From: Pezicula radicicola
Lineage: Eukaryota; Ascomycota; Leotiomycetes; Helotiales; Dermateaceae
Reading direction: 5' to 3'
DNA length: 64,000 nucleotides
Assembly (NCBI GenBank): GCA_003008705.1
Contig: PDUO01000027.1
Span: 66,425 to 130,424, forward strand
The translations under genes were made by a program, and so were the position numbers. Shown in pieces: positions 24,096-34,218 of the stretch (the stretch's first letter is position 1; each line of letters begins with the position of its first letter). The notes beneath the pieces are model-generated. The model did not search any database. It was not told the origin of the DNA and was given only the letters and a program-made list of their open reading frames with translations.

Positions 24096-24970
24096 GTTTG
24101 GAGATAACGAGTTGACGAAACTTGAATCCGAATGTAGATGCAATTATAGTTGGAATAGCTAGGAAAGTGACAGAGATGTGGAATAAAACAACCATAACAC
24201 GGAAGCAAGCTCTTCCTAAGTAGTAAATTGTAAATGTGGCTTCGACAGGGCACACTGGTGAGCCATCCTTATCCGTCCTTCGCCATCCCCTTGGAGTCTC
24301 GCAACCTTGGGTTCTGGATGAGGCCATGCACGAATGCACGCAAACGCCACAGCTTGATAGCAAGCATTACAGTATCTCGAGCACGATGAGATAAGATTAT
24401 AAGAATACAAGAACAGGGGCTGGAGAAGCATGATAAGGAATTGAGTGCAGGGCAGTAGACGCCGTCAGTTGCTAAAGGCTAAAGCCTGCGACTCTTATCA
24501 GAGATAGTGGGGTCGAATGCTTTACAGTTTACTTTGGAAGACTGTGGCTTGCGACCTCAATCTTTAAGATTTTAGAGAGCTAAGAGGGAACAGAAACAGA
24601 AACAGACATCCTTGATGCTGATGAACAATGTCTGTTGGGCTGGTGGCTGAGAAAAATGGTTGTTAGCACCATAGACTAAGCATTGAGCATTGAGGATGGA
24701 GGATGGAGTGTAAAGAAAGAAGTGTGTTTATGAACTGAATATGTATGTCTATAAAATAATGATCTCATCAAGCTAGTTAGGTGTTTGTATGTATCCGTGT
24801 TACTGCATCTACACCTCTAGATTTCCTCGTCCTCAAATCCTGCTTGCATCTGACATCGCATCAACCATCTCCTGGTCAAGCATCTTCTGTCTGAAATCTC
24901 AATTCCCGGGTTATCACAGTCGATTTGGGTTTTCTCCATTTTAATTACATTTTCCAGGACTTGAAATTTC
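24096..24970. other. Intergenic, permease promoter
   Basis: About 875 bp with CT-rich stretches near 24820-25010. The minus-strand ORFs at 24032-24431 overlap the permease 5' end in other frames. No gene seen. Confidence 0.45.
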
Positions 24971-25948
24971 TCACTCCCTCAATTCCCCCTTGCTCAATTT
25001 CAGCTCATACTCAAACTCTGGCTGGAATTCAATGTAGCCATCATCCTATGGATAGTTAGCTTCGACAACGACTGACGAGGGAGACGTTATACATACCGCA
25101 GATGAAGCTGTAGCCTTTGTATACTCAGCCACCTCATCTTTAACGAGTATTTTCTTTAGCCCTTGCACAGCATCGACCTTTAATTGCACCTCACACAGTC
25201 TTTCCATCAAGGTGAAAAGGTACGTGGCCTCATCCGCAGTGTGTCCCACTGTCAAGAGTCCATGGTTCTGCAAGATCAATCCCTTTCCTTCAGGACCTAA
25301 AGCTGCAGCTAGCTTTTCAGCCTCTGCCTTATCAAAGACAACTCCTCCGAAGTTGTGATATACGGAGTGGGCTTCGTAAAAGATGCAATGATCCTGGGTC
25401 ATGATGTCTAGAGGACGACCAAAAACAGACCATGCGCGGCCATTTACGCCGTGGGCATGACAAGCCGCGTGAATATGCGGATGAGCTTTATGGATGGCAG
25501 AGTGGATTTGGAATCCTGCTGCGTTAACGGTTTTCTGTCGCAGCTGTGAGTACAGTTCCACTATGCAAAGTCTGGGAAAACTTACGGAGCCACCTTGTAG
25601 GACATTGCCATCATAATCGACCATAGTCATGTCGCTCGCTGTCATCATCGCAAAATGCTTTCCTAACCTGGGGGAAACATTAAGTCTGCCTTTAGGCCTT
25701 AGAATCCAGAGGGACTGTTTTACTCACGGGTTCATCCAGAAGTGATGTGGTTCGGCAGGATCTCTAACTGAAATATGACCAGCAAGTCCTTCAGTGAAGC
25801 CTTGACGAGCCATCACTCTAAAACAAGCTGCCATGTGCTCTTTAATCCATTGCCGATGTTCTTCAATATTGTCGAACTTGGGAATTCCAGTCAACTTCTC
25901 TCCACAGGAGATCTGTTGAGATCCAACATCGATATCCGCAGACGGCAT
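24971..25948 (-). CDS. Class II aldolase/adducin-like protein
   Basis: Metal-dependent class II aldolase/adducin N-terminal fold. Four exons, 25948-25728, 25667-25586, 25534-25097 and 25045-24971, give 271 residues. The 51-nt intron 25585-25535 contains no stop, so retention would insert 17 residues. It was removed because the family expects the blocks before and after it to be close. Visible signatures are GLAGHISVRDPAEPHHFWMNP and AAGFQIHSAIHKAHPHIHAACHAH, which holds likely Zn-binding His residues. QNHGLLTVGHTADEATYLF holds the later His. Fungal members are often annotated as hypothetical aldolases; the substrate is unknown. It is divergent from the reductase gene next door. Confidence 0.85.
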
Positions 25949-26375
25949 GATGGTTATGGTATGAGTAAAGGGATAAATTTAAAAAAAACTCAAGGAAAAT
26001 ATGCAACTATTTCACCCACGCAATATAAAACCAACGCGAGTATGATACAGAAAAGAAGAAAATCTACAAAAGTACATGAAGAGAAAGTAAAATGGGCGTA
26101 AGCCTTGTACTACCACATAGCGGCATTAAAAGGGGAAAGGCACCGCGATAAGCGAATCCCATTCTTGCATCCAACTCCACTCCAACTCGCCGCTTCCGCA
26201 GCGAAGAAACGAGCTACCTGAAGAAGTATATCTCCATCCTCAACACTCACAAAGGCTATATAACTTCATAGCCTCGTCAAATATTTGTCTGCAAAGAACA
26301 ATATTCTCTTCACCTTACTCACCAATCATCACAACCCAAAATTTCCCTCGCTTAGCCCGATTTCGGCCTCTTATC
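25949..26375. promoter_or_regulatory. Divergent promoter, aldolase / ketopantoate reductase-like
   Basis: 427 bp shared upstream region of two divergently transcribed enzyme genes. It includes GCGATAAGCG near 26147, a GATA core, but no confident operator was recognised. The arrangement suggests possible co-regulation. Confidence 0.4.
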
Positions 26376-27452
26376 ATGACAGAACCAAAATCAAACGTTC
26401 TCCTGGTCGGTGGAGGAGCTGTAGGAGCCATCGCAGCCCTAAACATCGAATCTGGTAACCTAGGTTCCGTAACTGCTGTCCTCCGCTCCAACTACGCGGC
26501 CGTCTCGCAAAATGGATACAACATCGAGTCCGTCGACCACGGTAAACTTCCCTCTTGGAAGCCTACACAGGTCCTCAACTCCATCCCTTCAGCATCTCAA
26601 GAAAAACCTTTCGATTACATAGTATGTGTAACGAAAAACTGTCCAGATGTCAAGCCAACGCTTGTGGATCTTATCACACCTGCTGTGACTCCTGGCCACA
26701 CTGTGATAGTATTGGTCCAGAATGGACTAAACATTGAACGACCTATCTTTGAAGCATTCCCAAAAAACATCTGTTTGAGCGGTGTATCAATGATTGATTC
26801 ACATGAAGAAGAGCCCGGCCATATTCTACACGAAGAAGCAGATATGCTCTATCTCGGAGCCTTCACCAATCCCAATCTCACCCCAGAAGTTGAAAAAGCA
26901 GCCGCTGAACACTTCGTTAAAATGTATTCAGCAGCTGGAAAAACTCAATGTCTCTACAACGACGATGTTCCGTTTGCTCGATGGAGAAAATTGGTCTTCA
27001 ATGCTTGTTTGAATCCTATTTGTGCTATTACTGGGTTGGATGATGCTAGGATTCGTCTTTCTGGTTCCATTGAGGGGCTTGTAAAACCTGCTATGGCTGA
27101 AATCATTGCTGTTGCTAAAGCTAAGGGCATTGAACTTCCTGAGGGTATTGATGATAAGATGATTAATCTTGATCCTATGGATCTCTATCTGAAACCAAGT
27201 ATGCAGTGTGATGCTGAAAAGGTATATATTTCAACTTCTTTAATTTGAAGAAATACTGGTTTCTAATTTTTCGATGTATAGGGAAATTATATGGAGTATG
27301 AGAATTTGGTCGGTGAGCCATTGAGAGATGCGGAGAAGGTCGGTGTCTCGACTCCGATCCTAAAGGTCATTTATGAGATTTGCAAGGCGTTGCAGTGGAA
27401 GACTATGGAGGCTAAGGGACTTGTGAAGACTCCTCCTAAGAGAGTTATGTAA
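26376..27452 (+). CDS. Ketopantoate reductase-family oxidoreductase (ApbA/PanE)
   Basis: NADPH-dependent 2-dehydropantoate 2-reductase family enzyme. Exons 26376-27221 and 27282-27452 (60-nt intron) give 338 residues. The N-terminal Rossmann motif is SNVLLVGGGAVGAIAALNIE, followed by FDYIVCVTKNCPDV and the conserved VLVQNGLNIERPI. The C-terminal helical domain has PFARWRKLVFNACLNPICAITG, holding the Lys and Asn usually involved in catalysis. It closes with EYENLVGEPLRDAEKVG, matching the family's substrate-binding end. Fungal genomes hold several paralogues, so it may not make pantoate; a catabolic 2-keto acid role is possible given its neighbours. Confidence 0.85.
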
Positions 27453-27672
27453 TTTTGTTGTTTGATGTCTTCAATATATCATAGGGAGATGAGTTTATCA
27501 ACAAAAGATTTGATATTTATACTGTGACCATTTTGACATGAAGTACCTACCTATTCAGAGATATGAGATCCACTGTTGCAAAAGACTAAATCTAGAGGAA
27601 ACAATACTTGGAGAATAAGTGGGTTTTTTTGCAGGAACAACCGAGAGTACAGTTCCATCAATTCCAAGAATC

Positions 27673-29661
27673 TCAAAGCTTAGCCCTACTCTCCCGCTCG
27701 CCTCTCAAAACCTCAACCACCTCCTCCGCACCCCTCTCCCCCGACCTAACAGCCCCCTCCATATAACCCTTCCACTCAAACGCAGTCTCCGTGCCCACAA
27801 AATGTAAGTGACCAACCCTCTCCCTCAACGCATGACCCCACTTGGTCAAAACATTAGGCGGCATAACAGGACAAGGACAACCTTTACTGAATTCCTCCTT
27901 ACTCCATTCCATCTCAAAGACCTCTACAGGTTTATATGCTTCTTCTTTATTCCCAAAAGTCTCAGCTACCTGTGCTAAGATTTGAGCGCGTCGTTCATGA
28001 GCAGGTAATTTTGACCAGGCGCGTGCGGCATCGGCTCCTGGCATTGATGTGAGTGAATAATGTCCTTCTGAGTCGTTAGATGTATCGCGTGTGATTGTAT
28101 AAGGTCCTACGAATGATTGAGTCATTCCACTTAGGTTTTGGGTTCGCCACCAGGGTTTCTCGTAGACGAGGATCATTTTCGATGTACAACCCAGTGTTGT
28201 TGAGTTTGTTAGGGATAGTTTTGCTCCGGTGAGGGTGGGGGAGAAGGTTATGTCTTTGTAGAGGGGTGTTGGGATTGAGAGGATTACTTTTTTGCTGTGG
28301 AATACTGCGCCAGTTTTTGAGATTACTGTGCAGCCTTGGGTGTCTTGCTTGATTTGGGAAATTGGGGTGTTGAGATGGATGGAACCTGGGGTGAGAGTGG
28401 CTGCGAGACCTTTGGAGAAAGATTGAGTGCCTATGAATGTTGATTAGACATAGATCGTTATCAAGGAGTGTAAACTTACCCTTCTTCATTCTCAAATACT
28501 GTCCACCATTCTTCATATCACTTCGAGTTTGCATCAATCCTCCACCACTCTTACAATAATCCAAAAAGAACAAAGCACTCATTTCAGAAGGCTCACAGCC
28601 TAACATAGCCTTAGTCCAAACCCTCGCAGTCTGGAAAGCAACCTCTCCACCTCCTAGATGCTTGACGAATTCTTCTAGATTCATGGAATCATAGTTGCTT
28701 AATGTAGGATTGCGAAGATCTATCATCTGACAAAGATCCTCGATCGTGTCACGGATCTTGACCATATTCTCTTGATCACTATCTTGAAACTATGTCTTTA
28801 ATCAGCTTCAAATCTGCTTTGAAAAGGAGGTAAGAACATACCGGTGGCACTGATCTATAGGGAAACTTCCCAACACCTTGAGCAAGGCAATCACCTTCTG
28901 TGCGCTGGGTAATAGTCTCCAGACCGAATCGTTGAGCGAGAGCAAACATTTTGCTCTGATTTGTATCGTTGATCCATGCTGCTCCTACATCTACAACGCC
29001 TTTCCCATTAGCGCAGGGAAGAGACCATGTTTTGCCTCCTACCCTATCGCGTGCTTCCAGAACAAGACATGGGAGACCGGCTTGTTGGATATCATGGGCA
29101 GCTTGCAATCCACTTAATCCTGCACCAATCACAAGTACGTCTACAACTGGTACAGTTGAGGATGATTTGATCGGTGTTAGTGTAGGTGAAGAGGACTGTA
29201 CGGCAGCTGTTGCTTCGATCTCAAAGAGAAAAGACGGTTGAGCAAGCGCGGAGACTGGTACAAGAGTGGTGCTTGGACGATGACTACCTAGGTATTGAGA
29301 CAGTAAAGGAGCATGAACACGATTCTTTGGATTATAGTTGACAATGTAGTAAGTCAGCTGAGCCAGTTGTCAGTAAGTAGATGATGAACTTTACAGAATC
29401 CGGTATGGTTCTGCTTACCTTCACTATATCTGAGGGACTTGCTCCGAAACCCTTCAAACATGCAGTGAGATTTAATAAAGCTTGTTTTATCTGTTCCTCA
29501 TATGATTCTGGCACGATACCTGCCTTATCTGCTCCCACCTGGCCCGCTGTGAAGATTAGCCTAGCTGGTCCTTCCACCGCACTAACATGAGAATAAGTTG
29601 GAGGCACGGAGAGCTCTGGAGGATCTAGAGTTTGTACTATCTTCTTCATTGATGCTGGCAT
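27673..29661 (-). CDS. RidA-like / flavin amine oxidase fusion protein
   Basis: A single gene encodes an N-terminal YjgF/RidA domain followed by a flavin monoamine oxidase. Exons 29661-29419, 29357-28842, 28789-28480 and 28430-27673 are in phase and give 608 residues. RidA part (about 1-125): LIFTAGQVGADKAGIVPES and later RPSTTLVPVSALAQPSFLFE. FAD-binding motif (about 155-190): VLVIGAGLSGLQAAHDIQ and LEARDRVGGKTWS. The C-terminal flavin block is LHFVGTETAFEWKGYMEGA. The oxidase would yield an imine that Rid proteins can hydrolyse. By eye the Rid catalytic Arg position is Thr, so deaminase activity is doubtful. The oxidase resembles MAO-N-type enzymes; substrate unknown. Confidence 0.85.
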
Positions 29662-30317
29662 TGTGATTCGTAAGTTGTAGCAACGGGAATTGTTATATTG
29701 TTAAAGAATGGAAAAGGAAATAAGAGTATTTGGTTGGGGCTTGAATGCACCATATATTCTAGTTTGGCCCTACGGAGATCAGAAAATGGGGTCTTTTTTA
29801 TACCTAGACCTGCGTATAGGTAACTGCATACCTACACCGGTCCTATGGAAAACAGCCAAGTCCTGCCCCTCCTTATCAACGCCGCAACGAGGTAAGTTGG
29901 GGAGCAGCTACAGTAGTACCGTTCTCCAATCGAGAAGCGACCTTTTGTGGGCCTACAACTGTGAGCAGGAGATAGCGAACCAATGAGAGAGGCTCGGCGT
30001 AGTTTAATGATATATTTTCCATATTGGACTTCTTTCTACTCGGCCGCACTCGTTCTGAGTTGCTCACATCAGTGTGATGATTTATGTGGGAAGCGGTGTT
30101 AAATACTGCGGTTGTCCTTCAAAATTATGCCCACTAGTACGGAAAAGTTAACCCGGCGAGTATAACCTTCTCTCAACACCCCCTATTCACTCGTCGCGAC
30201 CTGATGGGCTTGCCTATTGCCGTCCGCTATAGAAGGGCCGGTCTTTCTAAGCTATGCAGGTATGCCGTAGCATAGATTCTTGATATATGTCTTATCTCCA
30301 TGTCGGTCCAAAAATCT
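29662..30317. other. Intergenic, no gene seen
   Basis: About 650 bp between the amine oxidase start and the stop of the C2H2 gene. No element, ORF or RNA gene was recognised. Confidence 0.5.
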
Positions 30318-30927
30318 TCAATCGGTAGGCTGCCGTGGATTATACATCTCATAGCCCTCGTCTTCGGTATCGCTTTCGACGGAATCACCCTGCGCCAACA
30401 CTGTTGCAGCAGGTTCAGTCTTCTTCGTAGTTTCAGCCTTCTCCGGTGCAGCAGTGGTTTCTGTGTCGACCGGCACAAAAGCACTTTTGAATCCCGCCTT
30501 CTTAAACCCCCCCTTTTTGAACCCACCACCACTACTTCCATTCCCCCCTTCACCGCCTAGTTTAATAGATATAAGCCCGGACTGCGAGTTTGCCTTGGCT
30601 TCTGCTTTTCGTGCTTTGGTTGAGGCCATGGGATCGCGTGTCAGCTGGCGCATATCCTTCAGGCGCTGTTTGTGAGAGTGATCGTAGGAGGAAAGATGAG
30701 CTTCGTACTCGTTCATTCGCGCATAACCTTTGCTACATAGTTCACCTGGATGCGTTTGTTAGACTGGAGGTTGGAGTGTAGATGTGCGTGGATATAGACT
30801 CACAATAGAAGGACTTCACGGCTTCTCGCGCGCTTTCGGTTTTGGGCGCTGGGTTGGTAAAACCACGCTGTGAGACTTATCAGCCGTTTGCGCACTACAT
30901 TGAGGCATGCTGACTTACTGGAGGCAT
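30318..30927 (-). CDS. Small C2H2 zinc-finger protein (ZNF804A/GPATCH8-like finger)
   Basis: Three exons: 30927-30919 (nine bases, Met-Pro-Pro), 30867-30804 and 30745-30318, giving 166 residues with canonical splice sites. A single C2H2 finger spans residues 25-50: YCELCSKGYARMNEYEAHL, then SSYDHSHKQRLKDMRQLTRD. The long linker to the two histidines resembles the finger of ZNF804A and GPATCH8, which are linked to RNA processing. The rest is a Gly/Lys repeat (GGGFKKGGFKKAGFK) and an acidic tail, probably disordered. Function in fungi is unclear. Confidence 0.75.
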
Positions 30928-31119
30928 CTTGCTGGCTGTGAATGCTGGAAATGTAAGATGGCGATGACGTTAACGAGGCTGACAGCAGACAGCATAGGGC
31001 AGCGGATAGAAGCAACAAAATAAGGTGTGGTCCCTGCGGTACGCTAAGGCCCCCTCGTAGAATAAGCTTTTCCAATCATCTGCAAGGTATTGTCATTGAC
31101 ACATACAGAAGACTGAGAG
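30928..31119. promoter_or_regulatory. Compact divergent promoter
   Basis: 192 bp between the starts of the C2H2 protein gene and MCP1, which are transcribed away from each other. No specific motif was recognised. Confidence 0.5.
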
Positions 31120-32090
31120 ATGGACAACAGGAATCTTCGAGCGACGGCATCGCAGGAGACACTCATATCACTTCAGCAGATAGATCCCTCGCCTATTGAT
31201 TCGCCTGATTTAGATTTGGAAAAGCAACTGCCTGATCTTCCCTCTCCGCCGCCTTTCAATCTCAATAGATCCTCGACCCTTGGGTTCAGTGGGAGCCATG
31301 GGGCTGTATATTACTGTAAGCTGTAGCTTCTATGGTCTTCAATTTGGCGCTGACAGAGGAGATAGTAACTCGAATTCAACGCTATTCATCTTATGTTTTT
31401 ACTGCCTACACGGCGGCACATCTAACGAATACCTCCCTCCTGCCACTCCTCACTCGCTCCGTAGACGCCTCAGATACCTATCTTCTTTTGACTCGGCCAT
31501 ACTACCAATCATTTCCATTCGAACATCTTCTCATCACCCTTCCACTTACGGCCCACATTGTGTCTGGCTTAGCTCTGCGTATAAAAAGGCGCAACCAGAA
31601 TCTCAAACGATATGGAGCCGCACACCTCCCAGTAACAACGCGCCTTCAACGCCGATTGAAGGTATGGCCTGCGGTCTCATGGACAAGCGCTTCGGGGTTT
31701 ATGTTAGTGCCGTTGGTTGCTGGGCATATTTTCACAAACCGCATCATTCCTTGGTGGTTTGAGGGTGGAAGTTCCAGTGTTGGATTAGGCTTCGTTAGTC
31801 ATGGCTTCGCAAAACATCCTTTTGTAGCATGGGCAGGATATGGTGCGTTGGTTAGTGTCGGTATTGGTCATTTCGTGTGGGGTGCGGCAAAGTGGATGGG
31901 TTGGTTTCCTACAGGAGATGATAAGAAGGCCAAAAGAAGATGGTGGACTATTAATGGTATTTGGGCACTTACCGCGGCATTATGGATGGCAGGAGGTTTA
32001 GGAGTTGTAGGCAAGGGAGGAAGAGCGGATGGCTGGGTAGGCAAAGGATACGATGAGCTCTATTCAAAAGTACCGCTGGTTAAGTTGTAG
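31120..32090 (+). CDS. MCP1: Mitochondrial adapter protein MCP1-like (DUF1691)
   Basis: Outer-mitochondrial-membrane protein of the Mcp1 family, known in yeast for suppressing ERMES (Mdm10) defects and binding Vps13. Exons 31120-31315 and 31366-32090 give 306 residues. The intron acceptor was set at GATAG before 31366 because it creates YYLTRIQRYSSYVFTAYTAA, the family's usual first membrane segment, while nearer AG sites create stops. About five hydrophobic segments follow, including HLLITLPLTAHIVSGLALRI, GFMLVPLVAGHIFTNRIIP and GYGALVSVGIGHFVWGA. The N-terminal 60 residues are polar and proline-rich. Identification is good; lipid-transfer function is family knowledge. Confidence 0.85.
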
Positions 32091-32300
32091 GATTATTCTG
32101 TACGAAGTTGAACGACTGTATAATATGGAGGAAGGACACTGGAATGCACGAAGACGTTTAAAAATATTGTACGTAGACATGAAGACTGTATATATTATAA
32201 TGAAGTTTATTAATGCCTAGCTGGGAAATTATAGGGAAATTCTTACTTGCACATATACCATCTTTCAATTCAAATTTGATAAGTATCCATATGATACACA

Positions 32301-34218
32301 TTAATTTCCCCTTTTCCTCTTCAAATTCGCCTGCCCGTTCCGGGTTTTCTCTTCTTCCTCAACCTCAACACGCAGACGATCAAGCAATTCCTTAAGCTTC
32401 ATCTTACCAACTCTAATACCCCAAGGTCCATTTGTAGTCTGAGGAACAGGCGACAGTAGGTTAGCGTTGACTATTTCACCACGACCATCAAGATATTTAA
32501 TCGCTGCTTTTTTATGCACTCCATTAGGCCCAATACTGAACTCGTGTACGAGTAGAACAGGTTGGGTTTTATAACGCTGCTGGGTGTAAGGGTCCATGAG
32601 ATAACGTCCGAGAGAAATTTGACGCATGGGTAAGATGGTCGGTTGAAGATTAGATTCCAGAGCTCTCAACTCGTATTTGAGATGTTCTATACTCATTTGC
32701 GTATTGTCACGTTTTGGGAAACATATATTGGCTCTCTGTAACGTCTCTGTATCCGAAAGCTTATCCACGAGCCCTAGAAGCGGTAACTCAGAAATTCCAA
32801 ATGGCTTGGGAGGCATTTCGTAAAGCGGTTTTGGGATTCGGGTTTCTCTACCACTAGAAAATTTTATGGTCAGCTCATATTTTCAAGTAGGAATGAGTAA
32901 GTAATGTGAGGTAGACTCTGATGATGGGGGAAATTCTAAGGATATGAAGACTAGTATAACGTTAGTTTTATACATACTTCATTGTTATAACACGGCGTTG
33001 TTTATTAATTAACATATGACGTCCATGAAGATGAAAGAGATTACGGTTATTTTTCATATGCGGGTTCCCAGGGATAGTATCCGCAGTCTCCCAGATGAGG
33101 AATTTTTGTAGAGTCGCTTGCACAATAGGGGGATCTGACGATTTAGTTTTTGGAGTAGCTTTTGGAGGAGAAGCCTTTGGAGCTGGATGATTCCTCAGAG
33201 TTTGAGGTAATGGTCCAAGGTCACCATTAGCCTTTTCAACAACCTGTTCCAGCTTCCCATCTTGAATCCAGCCCTCATGAGCTTTTTCGCACAACTGATA
33301 ATATCCCCAGTCAGGTCCAGGTTTCTGACCCATACGTACCTCGTTGTCTTCCTGCTTGATCATTGCTTTGCGAACAAAGTAACCACGGTAAACCTTCAGT
33401 TCACCATTAGGACCACCAGGGCAATCTCCCTTAACCCTCCAGACTCCTCCGTCGAGGTCTGTCTTCCACTTCTCTCTCACTCCCCACCCTTCGACTCTTC
33501 TTAACCGCAAAAGCTGGCTGGGTATGGGTTTCTCGGGAGATAGACCTTCCCAGTGATTCAAGATAGGGAAATCATCGCCTTGCAACCTCGATAGTTGTTC
33601 TTCATTGCTGTTCCAAATCCACTAAAAGATATCATGATCAGCAAAGTCTGACTAAAACCATCTCCCCAGCATGAATTGTCAGGGTATACATACAAGTATA
33701 GGTCGACCTGGGTCGCCCTCAATTGAATTAGGGAGCGTTGCACAAGTCGTTAAATCAAATCTCCCAAAACCTTGCGTAATAATACCAAGTTCATAATTAG
33801 TATCCTGTTCCTCGTTAAGAACCTCTAAAATCTTTGCCAACGTATCCAAATTAAAATTATTCTGATCAAAAAATATGCTTCGTGTTTCTTGCACAAGAGC
33901 ATCATCAGCTCCAGGGATCTCAAACTCTGAAAGAGCCTCCTCGCATTTTTGCTTGTAGCGATCGCCGTGGAGAATATTAAGCATGTAAGCGCTCCATTTC
34001 GCGTATCCAGCTGGTGGTGATAGATCGTCTCCATTGAGTTGTCTAACTGCTCGAAGACTTATTTCTAGGGCGTTTGCTCCACATAATGATCCCATACCAG
34101 AGGTGAACTGTGGTATGAAGCCTAGTGCGAGATAGGGAAATAGTGCATTCTCTGGTGCAGTGTTACTTTGGGCCGTTGGCTCCTTCCAGCCAGTATACAA
34201 ATCGGCTGAAGACGACAT
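32301..34218 (-). CDS. Putative papain-fold/OTU-like cysteine protease
   Basis: Exons 34218-33694, 33621-32978 and 32853-32301 are in phase and give 573 residues. A cysteine near the N-terminus sits in a catalytic-looking context (SGMGSLCGANALEISLR). A later histidine lies in FPILNHWEGLSPEKP, the order expected for an OTU or other papain-fold peptidase. An FGRFDLTTCATLPN segment lies between them. The central part is rich in Lys and Pro, and the C-terminus ends in a basic, nuclear-signal-like tail (ANLKRKRGN). No full OTU signature was recognised, so the family call is tentative; it may be a fungal-specific deubiquitinase-like protein. Confidence 0.6.
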
